Positions 1 through 11,351 of a stretch of 64,000 bases of DNA are shown here, one piece after another (the first letter of the stretch is position 1; every line of letters begins with the position of its first letter). Source of the DNA: Elysia chlorotica. Its lineage: Eukaryota; Mollusca; Gastropoda; Plakobranchidae. Under the pieces are notes generated by a model. The model had not been told where the DNA came from. It did no database searches and was given only the letters and a program-made list of their open reading frames with translations. The translations under genes were made by a program, and so were the position numbers. The stretch spans positions 649,929-713,928 of the forward strand of contig RQTK01000021.1 of NCBI GenBank assembly GCA_003991915.1, in the 5' to 3' direction.

Positions 1-236
<236 letters not shown>

Positions 237-379
237 ATGCCTGTTGCCTGTCTGTCTCCCTGTCTATCATTCTATAAATCTCTCTGCCTAGCTCTCTATC
301 TACCCATCCACCTATCTGTATAACTATCTATCGACCTATAAAATATTAAATATCTTCATCTAGCTATCTATTTCGTAGG

Positions 380-565
380 CCTCAAGAAATGCCATATTAT
401 ACGTGGACGGGACCTACCCGCCTGGTAATGTAGACCTATTTGGCCGATCACATACCGACACCCGCATTGGCAACCAGTAGGACAAAAGAGACGGCTAGAA
501 CAGGAATCGAACCCACAACTGTCCGATTAGAAAGGTGAGCTCTACCTTTGTAAACAGTATCCCCC
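380..565 (-). mobile_element. tRNA-derived SINE, minus strand
   Basis: Read on the minus strand, a tRNA-like head carries a B box of the form GGTTCGATTCC (about 505-520). It is followed by the core seen in other SINEs here (ACTGGTTG then GTCGGT) and a tail resembling CCCGTCCACG. The head does not fold as a functional tRNA. It is a diverged copy. Confidence 0.6.
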
Positions 566-1196
566 TACCCCCAACGCCATTCCTACCAATTATAAACCGA
601 TGCATGGTGGGTTTATCAAAAACACCCACCGGCAATGCAGATTGCCGGAATCTCTTGAGATTTTGGAAGCCCATACTCATTAATCTTCTTAGAAATCGCG
701 AGATCTGCATTGTGATGTGACAGCATCAGAATTGATGATACTTCACTGACGATAGCCCTGCAATAAACAAACGGGGCCAAGCAACCACCTGAGTCATGAA
801 GAGCGATCCTGGGACCCACACCTAGTACAACTTGTAAGACCTGCCTCAACGCTTCCTTTGTTCGTGTTATCCGATCTCAGTCGCTGATAGTGATAAACTG
901 ATAAAGCGCCTGTCTCTACTCTTTAGTCTTTTCAACTCCTGGAAGAAGAGCAATGCCATGAACTGTTTAAATCTAAACCTCCGTAGATAGTTCACCTGAG
1001 ATTTGGAGCATCATAAAAAAAAATCCGAAAATGGAGCTCTTACAACCAAGATAGTACGGGTAGGACAGGTAGTAGGCCTATTGTATATTTTAACCGGAGA
1101 CTATGTTCTAGCTAATAACCCTACCGACAAAGAGAAACCCTCACTGTAATTATACTATTTGTTAATATTTCATTCAAGAAATAAATAGCGAAGTAA
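566..1196. other. no gene recognised
   Basis: This is unique-looking AT-rich sequence. Short ORFs occur on both strands but lack recognisable domains or splice context. Confidence 0.5.
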
Positions 1197-1434
1197 TTCA
1201 GTTGTTAAAGAACGCGCAACCTTTAGATCGGATGTTACGGGTTCGAGTCCCGATCAGCTCGCCTTTCTCCACACTGGTTGAGTCAGTGTTAGTACAATTT
1301 GATCGACTGAGACAAAACTCGTGTATCCCTGTTCTGTTTGTTTATGGCAGCACGTTTAGTTGTGAGACGTCAGTATTGGGTCCGTCCACGGGACAACCCA
1401 GTTGCTGGCGTTGGACAAGAAAAAAACAAGGAAC
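1197..1434 (+). mobile_element. tRNA-derived SINE
   Basis: The head has an A-box-like segment near 1200 and a B box GGTTCGAGTCC near 1240. The shared core follows (ACTGGTTGAGTCAGTG near 1272), then the SINE 3' region with GTCAGTATTGGGTCCGTCCA and GCGTTGGAC, ending in an A-rich tail. The small ORF across it is not a gene. Confidence 0.65.
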
Positions 1435-1569
1435 AAATAATTATATTTGCTTATATGAGGAGTTTTCCTCTTAATTTTCATTAATGTTTTCTTTATATGT
1501 GTAATTTACTCATTTTTCATAATTTTTCTTTGCTGTTCATGTATCATGTCCTTTATGTGCAAAACTGCC

Positions 1570-1665
1570 TTATAATGTGTGTGAATGGCTAATAAATTGT
1601 ATCGTCTTAACTATGTAAAGCGCGTTGAGCCGGCTATGCTGGGATAAAGCGCTTAAAAATGATCT

Positions 1666-1699
<34 letters not shown>
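1570..1699 (+). mobile_element. LINE or SINE 3' tail with (ATT)n end
   Basis: The stretch contains GTAAAGCGCGTTGAGC and GGATAAAGCGCTTAAAAAT followed by an ATT microsatellite. That arrangement is typical of the 3' end of several LINE families and the SINEs they mobilise. No coding part is attached, so it is a 5'-truncated copy or the tail of the SINE just upstream. Confidence 0.6.
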
Positions 1700-1701
<2 letters not shown>

Positions 1702-1850
1702 GTATCAATAGGGATTTGCACTCCCTCCGAGCGTCAACCCGGACTGCAAGCTGTAACAAAGTTGAGTCCGTAATTAAGACATCTTCAAAGATACCAACGC
1801 AACATTAATCTCCAATTACAATGTATGTAAGATTATTTTAAAGGAACTAG
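1700..1850 (+). repeat. dispersed repeat family A, copy 1 (diverged)
   Basis: It shares ordered blocks (CTGTAACAA, GAGTCCGTAAT, CAAAGATACCAA, CGCAACATT) with the copies at 21,392-21,590 and 43,112-43,325. It is the most diverged of the three. Confidence 0.5.
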
Positions 1851-2239
1851 AACATTCTCTAGACGCCTGACATGTTACCGCCTGAGCAGCTAAAAAAATA
1901 CTATATCCTCCGTACGTACACAGTTTACTAAATTTGTATGCTAAAAAAAAACAAACAACTATAGCCTCTATAAAAAAAAAAGATTTAGATAATTATGAAG
2001 AGCAAATCTACAAAAGATGCTGTAACGTACGTACATAGTTTATTAAAGTTTTATGAAACATGATGGTTTTCTTAGTTTGATTACCTGGGGTCTGTGAGAG
2101 TTTATATTATGACTGTGCACATGTAAGAAACAAAGGTTTCTTAGTCTAACAATTATATCCTATTTCTATTGGGTCAGGCAGCACACTGAATTAACTTGAG
2201 AACGGTTTGGAGGTACAAAAGAGAAAAGAAGAGAGAGGT

Positions 2240-2240
<1 letters not shown>
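1851..2240. other. no gene recognised
   Basis: AT-rich sequence with homopolymer A runs and no coding signal. Confidence 0.5.
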
Positions 2241-2296
<56 letters not shown>

Positions 2297-2307
2297 TGTG
2301 TGTGTGT
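2241..2307. repeat. (GA)n(TG)n microsatellite
   Basis: About 27 GA units are followed by a short TG run. The poly-serine/leucine ORF read from the minus strand is an artefact of this tract. Confidence 0.95.
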
Positions 2308-3959
2308 TTATAGTTTAAGCAAATTTTTTTAAAAGCCCATGAAACATTGGGCCTGCAGCAAATCTCCTCCACCAGACTCAGTTTTGACTGGCCCTCTTCA
2401 GCTCCGCCTATGTGGTACCGGAAGATTTTTTATCTCTGCTTCGGTGCTTCTCAGTCACTGCTTAGGACGGCCGATCTTTCTTTTAACTTGTGGATTCCAC
2501 CCCAGGGCTTGACTTGTGATGCTGCATGCAGGCTTTTGAAGTGGGTGGCCTAACCAACCCCATTAACGTTATTATCTGTCTCGGTGGGGATTTGGTTCGC
2601 TTTGGCCCACAGTGAGTATGACGGGGTCCATCGCTGGTCATGTTATCTTTGTGAGGGCACAAAATGTCTGATAGTTGATACTGACTGGTATGGGGATGCT
2701 GGACGCTAGGCGCGCTAGGGCCATAAATCTGCTGTACCATGGAGAGGGGGGGGGGGGAGATTAAGAGAAATAAAGACCGTAGTTATACAATTTGAATAAA
2801 CAGAGGCTTAGATTCTAGAACTATACTCTTAGATAATTATTAGGCCGAGGAACTAAAATCGTACAAGGTCAAGCAAAATCTCCTCAAAAGATGAGTTATT
2901 TCCCCTTGCCAGTTTTTTTGCTACGCATAATACATTATTTGGTTTTTGTTTTAAAACAAACAAAAACAACAACAACAACAAACTACCAAAAAAAAAAACA
3001 AAAAAAAATATTTAGCGCACAAAACGTATTAGATCAATGATAAAAAGTTTTAGAATTAGAAAGATTCAATAGCATCATATATATCCTGATATAGGCCTAT
3101 TTATAGACATTTATGCGTTAACTTTCCGGTTATTATTGTTCTTTGTATGGAAATAAATAATGCTCCAGAATAATAATTCTGAGACAGTAGAGTACAACAC
3201 CAACTATTATCATACATCTATGAGTAATTACTAATTAGTTTTAAATGTACTATGCAGATCTACGCCACGCCTCCCTCTGTTCCGTCGAGTGAGGTAAACA
3301 CATCGCCAACTTGCTTCCTTTCTCACTTTACTTGAGTTGAGGCGCCTGCAAGCCACTCACACACGTACGGTTATAAATTTATATCTTTTTGGTCTTGACA
3401 GCTGACCCGAACTTGAGTGAGCCTGTGTGGTGCATGCCAACCTTGGCCAGTCAGGCATGTTGCATCAAAAATTTAACCACCCCCTTTCCAACCATTTCTC
3501 TAAACTACTAGTACTACACAGATATACACTATCTCGCATAGACCAACCAAAATTCTGGAGTAAGTTAATAATATCTGACTACATGTTTTATTAATTAAAC
3601 AAACATTATCTGATAAAAGGATAATTTTTAAACATGTAGAGAAAATATTGTATAATTATGGTAAACGTTAAATTACAAATCAAGGATTAGCATGCATTTA
3701 ACTACTAGCCTTTCAAAATAAAGAGCTTTCCACTATAAAATCAACACAACATTAGTAATTTTCTTTGAAGCAATAAACCTGTTGTTGTCAATAAGACACC
3801 GATCACACATTTAGTCTCCAACGCCACTGACCTCTCCCGTAACCCCGATACGGATGATTTCCAGTCAGAAAGAGGGTGCTTGAAATGCACTAATCTCCTG
3901 CGTCACAGATGCGCCGACAAATCGGCCCCTCGCGATCTAAGCCCACATATACGCCCTTA
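2308..3959. other. no gene recognised
   Basis: The sequence is mostly AT-rich. A GC-richer patch (2,340-2,740) has ORFs on both strands but no recognisable protein. Short A-rich and CAA runs occur near 2,950-3,010. Confidence 0.5.
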
Positions 3960-4215
3960 CACCCAGAGTTCTACACTGTGGCCAATCTCACCGACAGTGC
4001 AGTTTTATCTAAAGTAACGAAACCCAGTCTCTCCGAACACAGAGTTCGAAACTGAGGGAAACTCTATCAATCTCACCGACAGATCGGCTACAGTACTACT
4101 TCTATCTAGAACTAACAAGATCCAGTCTCTTCGAACACAGAGTTCCACACTCTGGCCAATCGCATCGATTGGTCGGCTACTGTACACTCCTATCAAGAAA
4201 TTACGATACACAGTT
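3960..4215. repeat. ~98 bp tandem repeat, about 2.6 copies
   Basis: The block CCAGTCTCT-CGAACACAGAG recurs at 4,024 and 4,122. The blocks CCAATC-CACCGACAG and CGGCTACAGTAC recur at the same spacing. A partial copy precedes them from about 3,960. The units differ by substitutions, so the array is not recent. Confidence 0.75.
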
Positions 4216-5252
4216 TCAAATGCGGTCTGACTGACTAGTCTGAAGCACCATAATTTAAACCCCTCGATTACAACCTACCCATTCTTGACTAATGACGACT
4301 TTCATTATAAGGCTTTTCCACGTGAATTCAATATTATGCATTTTTCCAAATTTCAACGTTTCCCAAACCGACGTCTTTGCTTATAACTGTACTGATAGTA
4401 GACTAAATAACATCCCCTAGATTCCTGCCTGTCTGACTTTCTCGCCCATGCATCCGATACGTTCTTCCATGGTCCAGCGACCGCCCCTGGCTAGTTTTCG
4501 AACATCTGCCTATCGTTCTAACTGCCGCGCAGTCGTCTACGTTACGTGTGATTATTCTGTAGACCTAAACACTCTAGCATGGCTAATCAGTAACCACTCT
4601 CTGACATTATAGTAACAGTAGTGTTTCATTTAAGTAACAAAACTTTAAATATTTAAGAAAAGTAAGTCAATTTTGTTTATAATTATGAAAAGTTATTTTC
4701 TTATCACCGTTCATAATGAAGCCATCATTTTAAATACCAATGTTTTTATATCTAAACATTTCTTTAAACCTTTTGGAAACATTTCGAAGACTGTATCACT
4801 AGAACATTACGACTAGTTAAAAATGTTAAATTTATTTATTTAAACGTATCCTATTTCTTGAATGTGTTTGTGATATATTCACTTTTCTGAAGTGTTTTTA
4901 GTTGAAAGAAATTGATAATGGAAAACGTATTATAAAATTGTGGATTATACCTGTTGCACAGGAGATGGATATTACTGAAAATGAACAATAGTCTCTTTAA
5001 CACAAATAATGACGATGACACAATAATTATATGCTTTTGGTGAGGTGAAACTTACAAGTTCCATTTCATTCTCTCAAAACTTAGATTGAAATCTAACCTG
5101 AAATTACTTAACTATCGTAATTTCAAGTTAGAAAAAAACACTATTATTGTACAAGTCACGTCCTAGAAAAATAATTTTGATCAGAAAAACGTGTTTGGTG
5201 TATAAGTAATAGAGACGTTTAGAAATTATTTTTTTTTGACCCACGAGCCAAA
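4216..5252. other. no gene recognised
   Basis: AT-rich intergenic sequence with no ORF of note. Confidence 0.5.
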
Positions 5253-5850
5253 ATGGGCTTTCTGTCAATTATTCTAAGGGAGAGGGATACAGGCTCTGTA
5301 TCGCCCCAAGACTGTACCTCTGCCCCGGAGTGTCCGGGTCTGGACGACTTGGACAATCTGTCTGTCCTGTCTGAGGGGGAGTTGTCCGAAGAGGATGCTT
5401 CAAAAAAGCCAAACCATCATAACCAAAAGCCTGACGGCTTCGGTTAAGCTCTTGGCTGGCTTAAGGAGGCCAGGAAAGGCAATTCCGCAATGAACTTGAA
5501 AAGTTGCATAAACATAGCGAACGACATCGTTCGCCTGAACTCTGCCAGCTACAGCGATCTGTCTGCGCTACGCAAAGACAACATGAGAAGTGGGCTGGCA
5601 GATGTTTATAAACCGCTCTGTGGCGACCTGACCACACAGTCAGATTCTACTGAACTGCTGTTCGGGACTGATCTCCCTAAAAAAATCAAGGACCTCTAAA
5701 ATGGCAACAAATATTGGAGCGCCAAAAAACTTCAATCGGAGTCGCCCCTACAAATTCCAGTCAGGGAGCGACTTTCTCTCTCTCCACCTTTTTGCAAACC
5801 AAACATGGACATAGATCTACGCTCTTTGGCTGTAAAGTGTTATTTTCGTT
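5253..5850 (+). pseudogene. DIRS-type retrotransposon gag remnant
   Basis: One reading frame runs from the ATG at 5,253 through an in-frame TAA (5,445-5,447) to a second TAA (5,697-5,699), with protein-like sequence continuing after both. An acidic segment (LDNLSVLSEGELSEED) is followed by a conserved-looking C-terminal part ending in ELLFGTDLPKKIKDL. A motif like LFG-D-KK--K is common near the end of gag-like ORF1 in DIRS/Ngaro-type elements. No reverse transcriptase follows. The family assignment is by recalled resemblance. It is clearly a broken copy. Confidence 0.5.
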
Positions 5851-5883
5851 CAAATCCATTATGAGCTCAGAATAAAATCGAGG

Positions 5884-6014
5884 AGAATAACTGCCGCCTT
5901 ACACAAAAGGGGGGATGCGAATAACGAAGTTGCGTTATTCTCATCCCGGGGATGAGAATAATACTTTTTAATTATCCGCATCCCGGGGATGAGAATAAAG
6001 GCAGCCATTATTTT
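5884..6014. mobile_element. short palindromic MITE-like element
   Basis: The ends are inverted (ATAACTGCCGCCTT on the left, AAGGCAGCCATTAT on the right). Inside, TTATTCTCATCCC and GGGATGAGAATAA form a 13 bp perfect inverted repeat separated by one G (about 5,934-5,960). A second, imperfect copy of that palindrome lies at 5,974-5,999. The element has no coding capacity. Confidence 0.5.
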
Positions 6015-9000
6015 GCTTAGTCTACGGGACTACTGGCTGGCCACTTTTGCCTGAGAGTTATCACACTCTCACTAGTTATGCGCACATTTTATTTTGTTTG
6101 CACATACTCCTTTAGGATTGAGATCACATGTGCATTGCATGTACTAGGTCGCCCTTGCGGCAAATGAGACTAGACTGGTGGACCAGATAAGAAATGCGGT
6201 TGGGTTTTTTTTATCAACACTCCGCATGCTACACATTTTCTTAACACATGTAATTTTTTTAACGCATATTGGCGAACTAACATCCCTGCAAAAGTCTGTG
6301 TTTGCCGTGTTCTAAGATAGACAACCGACAATGTTATCACGCAACAAACCAACTTGTGCACCACACCCACCAGAATGAGATCGTATTTCCTTTGTTTTTA
6401 TCATCTCTCAAAGCTCTAGACATTTGATCCAGTGTATACTTCTCATATCGTATTATAGCCTACATGTTCATTTTATATTTCAACATATTTTCAAAGCGAA
6501 CTAGCATTTGCTGTGAATACTCGCTTTAGTTGCCATGCACTGCAGCCTTAAAAATTGACACCTGCAGACAGAAACATACTTGTTAACGTGCAACAGGAAT
6601 ACCAAAGGCATCCATCATGTGAGCTGGTGGACATTTTTCAGTTAAATTTGTATTTTTTTTAAACATGTAAACAAAAAACTAATACTGTTGCCCTCACGAT
6701 TTATGTTTTGCAATTTAATGTACACGTGTTTCATTTTTCATCTGGGATCTTTAGGTTAATAATGATTTTTTTTTTTGTTCTAGTGTTCAGTTATTGAATG
6801 TAGACCACCTACACATGTAAGCGAACTTTCGGCACATGCTAGAACATTTTAATTAGTCCAAGATGTTTCTTGTTTGTAACTTTGAGAGTGCCATAAGCAT
6901 AATGGCCCTTAGGGTCTTGTATGTGGCATCTGCTATTAATTATATTTTCTCTGTAACGCCTTCGTGTCTAGACACTTCGTCCGACTACGCTTTCTTGGTT
7001 GAATACACGCGTCATTGTGAAAGAGTCTGTTGCGCACCGTTATTGAATGTCCAGTCTGAGCGTTAGATCTAAGCCTGTAACCATCTATTGAAGTATCTCC
7101 TCCCCACGAGTCAAGTCATTTTCTGAGTCCCTGGGCTTTGAATTTTTTAGGCGTATATACAGTAATATATTTGCGCCCAAATTAATCAGTTACAAGCCAT
7201 TGCATTGATACGGGTTAAGTTTATTTCTTGTAGTCAGGAGGGTAGAGTATCGTATTGAGGACCCAGATTCGCTCTCCATACATTTTAGAAGGGTCTCTTG
7301 TATACATGTGCGCGTTTTCTTTATAAGCTGTGCGAATTAGGAGATTCAGTTGCTCCATCTTCGAAATCCTGTCAATGACGTCGCTGTCCAATTGCTGTGG
7401 TTGTAAATCTTTGTAATACATGTACTATAACTAACTGAAGTTTGCTGTTCTACTGGGAATATCAATTTGTGGATTAAAAAAAATTATTTTGTGGCTTTGC
7501 TATTGCAATTTATTTATTGCATGAAACGTAAACACCGTCTTGAACTTAACCCAAATTGCAAGGTTGCAATAGCATAAAGAACTTTTTTTTTCTTTTTGGA
7601 AGCAAGACTCACACGTAAGAACTAGGTCATTGTGATTCTTTTTTGCTGTAAATATTATTGGTAAATTAGACGAACTTTACCTGTAAATTATAATTTATAA
7701 TTATACTTGTAGTTCTGTTGTCCTGTAATATTCAGAGGGCTCCTCTGCCCTCCCAACCCTTCCCTTATATTAGTAATTAGATCTCAGTAGTTAAGATGTC
7801 ATAAATAATGAGCTTAGTGAATATCCTTAAAAAAAACTGTGGGTCCTATTATCGTCTTTGCTGGACACTCACTGGTCAAGCCTTCCTGGCAAATCCGGAC
7901 AGAACGTCAATGTATACACAAGGTAACTTTCTCATGAAGGTAGGAAACGATTGGTTTTGTTATCTTAGTGGAGATCCGAGGACTGTCCCTGTATCCTTGC
8001 GGCAAAACAAGATATTTGTATGTTTGATCTTTAACCTGAAACTTTAGATATTTAGTATAGACTGTATAGTCAGAGTGTATTTGAGTGAGTCCATATTGGA
8101 ATGAATTTAATGAACATTTAGGTTGAGCTGTTTTACATTGAGAATCATCCTATACCTTTTCAAACCACCCCTTGTCTCGTTTTTCGCTTAATTCGTTTTC
8201 AGTAAACTGCTCTACTTTTAGAGTGCTACCGAACAAAGATTTTCTTGAGATTTCCCGATCACAGATAGGAATCTCCTTGGGTGTCAACTTTTATGAGGGA
8301 GGGGATATCAAATTAACTGAAAAGTACCGAATTTACCCCATATAATAGCTCACTCCGTGACAACACCGTCCGATAAAACGTTCCCTGCTTACAAAGAGGA
8401 TCCCGTTAGTAACCACACACGCACTCACTGAACCTTCACTCGTACAATGTTAAACAATGCATGTAGTGTCTAAAATACGGAAGTCATCCCCTCAAGATCC
8501 ACCCTTATCAATATCAACCATCGCCACAGATACCGTAGGTGGGTCTACTACAATGTAAACCTATGATCTTAGGAAGTGCAATAACGGTAATCTTATCCGC
8601 CCGGGAACTCCTAGCTTCTATGAAGTGACACCACCATACACCCTATAATTAACACGCCGTCTCAAACGAACATAGTTACGAGGCGAACGATGTCAGCGCA
8701 CACCCACACCCCAGACCATAGTATGCAGCGTGTACCGACTCAGCGTTTAGGAGAAAGCTTCCATTGTTCGTCCCGGTAACTCTATCTGATAAGACGCCTT
8801 CCCGAAAGTCATCCCGACTTCTGAGGAGGTGGAGGAATTTACTCCAGTGTAATGCATGCTAGTTCCCCCAGCATAGCTGCGGTGGACTTGGCCTGCTTAG
8901 CCAAGGTGATATAAATTTACAAGCCTATGACTTTAGTGAAACTAAAAATAATTTCTATTTGAAATATTTTAGTTGGCTTCATCACAACATCATCATCTTG

Positions 9001-10308
9001 GAGAGCACGGTTCTCTCACTCATCGAGCTTTCAAATAAAACGGAATATTTGGATCTCACGTTGTCTTTGTTGTAAATGGTTACAGTAGTCACCACTTGTA
9101 ACGACATCTAGAATAACGAGAACTGTTGGAGTAACGAGAGGTTTGAAAATCGCCGTTTTTCTCTCTATTTGCGACCAACAATTGATTTTGAACATAACGA
9201 GAGCCTAAATCAGATAACCCTTATAATAACGAAAATATATCTGCTCTAAAGCTTCCCAACATAAATAAAAATACAAATCAGAAAATTGACAAATATGTCT
9301 GTTGGAGATGTTACCTCAGAAGCTCTGAGGAACAGACTCGCTATACATCTGGGATTCTAGTAATTTTCAAGCTACAAAGCTGTACTCTAACTTGTGAGAA
9401 CAAGACATCCAACGCGTCAGACTGACAAATTAATTACCAATATCTGGATAATTGTCTGAGAGTCGATGGAAACACATGGAATTTCCGGGGCATCTTCCGA
9501 TACAGAGGAAGTTTAGGTATCAAACAATGCACGTAAATCTAACAAAGTCGAGTCCACCTTAAATAAGGCCATAGAGTTAACTAAAACATGTATAAATTAT
9601 CCGTAGTTTAGTCTAAACAACGACTGGAGGCACTAAATCTAGCAGACAACTATCGGAGACAGTAAATCTTGCAGACATCTTGGTGGTCTTAAAGATGGTT
9701 AGATTATGATAATGTTACACAGTCCCCAGAAACAATTCAATAACTCAAAACAGGGTAAAGGACAATTTGAAAAAAGTTAGGGAAGAAAAATGAGTTCAAG
9801 CCTGATAACGAGCAGGTCTGAAGAAATAAAACCAACATCAACAAAAAGCAAAACAAAAAGCAATAAAATATATTATTTTACATGTAAAACATTGCAGCTG
9901 CGATAGATACTACAAGAAACGCTTGCATTGACTCCCACAGCTCGATCTAAATTAATTTTGCAAAAACAGCCTCTTCTAAATCCACTGCACAGTGGATCTC
10001 CAATAGCCAGTTCACAGCCTCTCTACACAAACAAGGCGACTGAGAATGACAAATAAATAAAAAGCACATTGTTCATTATAGTGCCTATCACTTTTGTGTT
10101 AGATAACACAGTAAAGTCGTCTTGAACCCCCTGTAGAGTTTTAACGGTGATTGAAGCACTCATGTGACAGACATGAAAAAATAAAGCAATTATCGCCCAA
10201 TGATTAATTATGCCACAGATAAACTAGAACGTCAATGTTCCTGGGAACAAAAAGAAATATGTCCACGCGTCCACTGCAAATCGAAGCCGATCCCAGGCTG
10301 AGACCACG
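6015..10308. other. long stretch without recognisable genes
   Basis: This is AT-rich sequence with scattered short ORFs. None shows a domain, and no run of exons with consistent splice sites was found. One minus-strand ORF at 7,221-7,421 has protein-like composition and is listed separately. Confidence 0.5.
7221..7421 (-). pseudogene. unidentified protein-like ORF fragment
   Basis: This 66-codon minus-strand ORF has balanced, non-repetitive composition (for example ISKMEQLNLLIRTAYKENAH) and a natural stop. I do not recognise a family. It could be the last exon of an unknown gene or a transposable-element scrap. The chance-ORF explanation remains possible at this length. Confidence 0.2.
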
Positions 10309-10904
10309 GTCCGTATTCATGAGTGGTCGTAAACTAGGCCTAAAAAACTGACGTAGTTAGTACTAATTTTTTGACTTAGACTAAGTCCGTATTCATAGAA
10401 AATTTTTGGCGTAGACTAGCTACGTCTAAAAAAAAGGAGGGAAAGTCTGAAAATGTAGGCGCCATCTTGAAATTTTATAGAGCTAACAAGTAAAAGTATA
10501 AAAATTAAGTACCAAAACTCAAATCTATAATCATTTTCTAAAATCTTATGAACTACTGGATGGAACTTTCATTTGACCTACTTTCTTAATGTAGATCTAA
10601 ATTATGAAAAATCTTTAAAATGCGTGATTGTCCTATTAGGTGTGGCAAAATGGTAAAATTAAACTAGAAAACAACTAAAATATTACTAAAACAACACAGA
10701 AGTCATTATAATTGATTTTTAATAGGCTTTAGATGCACTTGCGACCAAATTCTACCCCTTAGTCCTGCCTCGAAGCAGGTGTAAACTTGCGTCAAAATTT
10801 AGTACTTGGAAATTCCCATGAATAGGTCGGAGACTAAATTTAAATTTCAGACGTAAGTTTCGTCTGGTTTTTAGGCCTAGGCCTTCACATGAATACGGCC
10901 CCAC
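10309..10904. mobile_element. non-autonomous DNA transposon (MITE) with nested inverted ends
   Basis: The left end GGTCCGTATTCATG (about 10,309) is inverted at the right end as CATGAATACGGCCC (about 10,889-10,902). Both ends have AGGCCTA close by on the inner side. A second, inner pair (TCCGTATTCATAGA near 10,386, CCCATGAATAGG near 10,816) suggests a nested or dimeric element. Target duplication is at best 3 bp (CAC). The end sequence resembles Harbinger-type MITEs, which is inference only. No transposase is present. Confidence 0.6.
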
Positions 10905-11351
10905 ATGTCATATGACCGTCGAACCGAACAAGTGATTAGCCTAAACTGCCTCATTTGCAATTGCATACGAGTTCAACCTGTAGGACAAAATCAGCTGCGG
11001 GCGCGAACATGTTTGATCAACGTCTGTGGGCTCGGAGCTATAAGGTCAGTCTTCCAAGGTTCAGGCGCCGCCTGGAAAGATAAAGGATTGGACATGTCTT
11101 ATGAGGATTACGGAAAAGGATACACGCTGTTCTGTTTTGATCTGACTGACACCTACGGATGCTCAGGAGAAGTAGAGCTAGTGAGCTCGGACGTTGTTCG
11201 CTTAGAAGCCAGATTTAGTCAAGCTCTACAGCAGCCTATCCACGTGATTGTATACGCCGAGAGAGACGAATTGATTGAGGTCCATCGCTCCCGAGATGAT
11301 ATACTTATAGCAGATTTTACACCATATAAAGATGAACAATCGTCAGATTGA
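10905..11351 (+). pseudogene. remnant resembling the C-terminus of a Maverick/Polinton (adintovirus-like) capsid-type protein
   Basis: This is a 148-codon open frame. Its C-terminal half has the pattern DYGKGYTLFCFDLT, then a strand-rich segment (VVRLEARFSQAL), then IHVIVYAERDELIEVHRSRD. That order matches the end of the F54H12.2-like uncharacterised proteins common in invertebrate genomes, which I understand to be related to Maverick/adintovirus major capsid proteins (recalled, not checked). The N-terminal 60 residues are not recognisable and the start is arbitrary. The frame begins exactly where the upstream MITE ends. No polymerase, integrase or other capsid gene lies nearby, so this is an isolated, truncated remnant. 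Confidence 0.5.
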
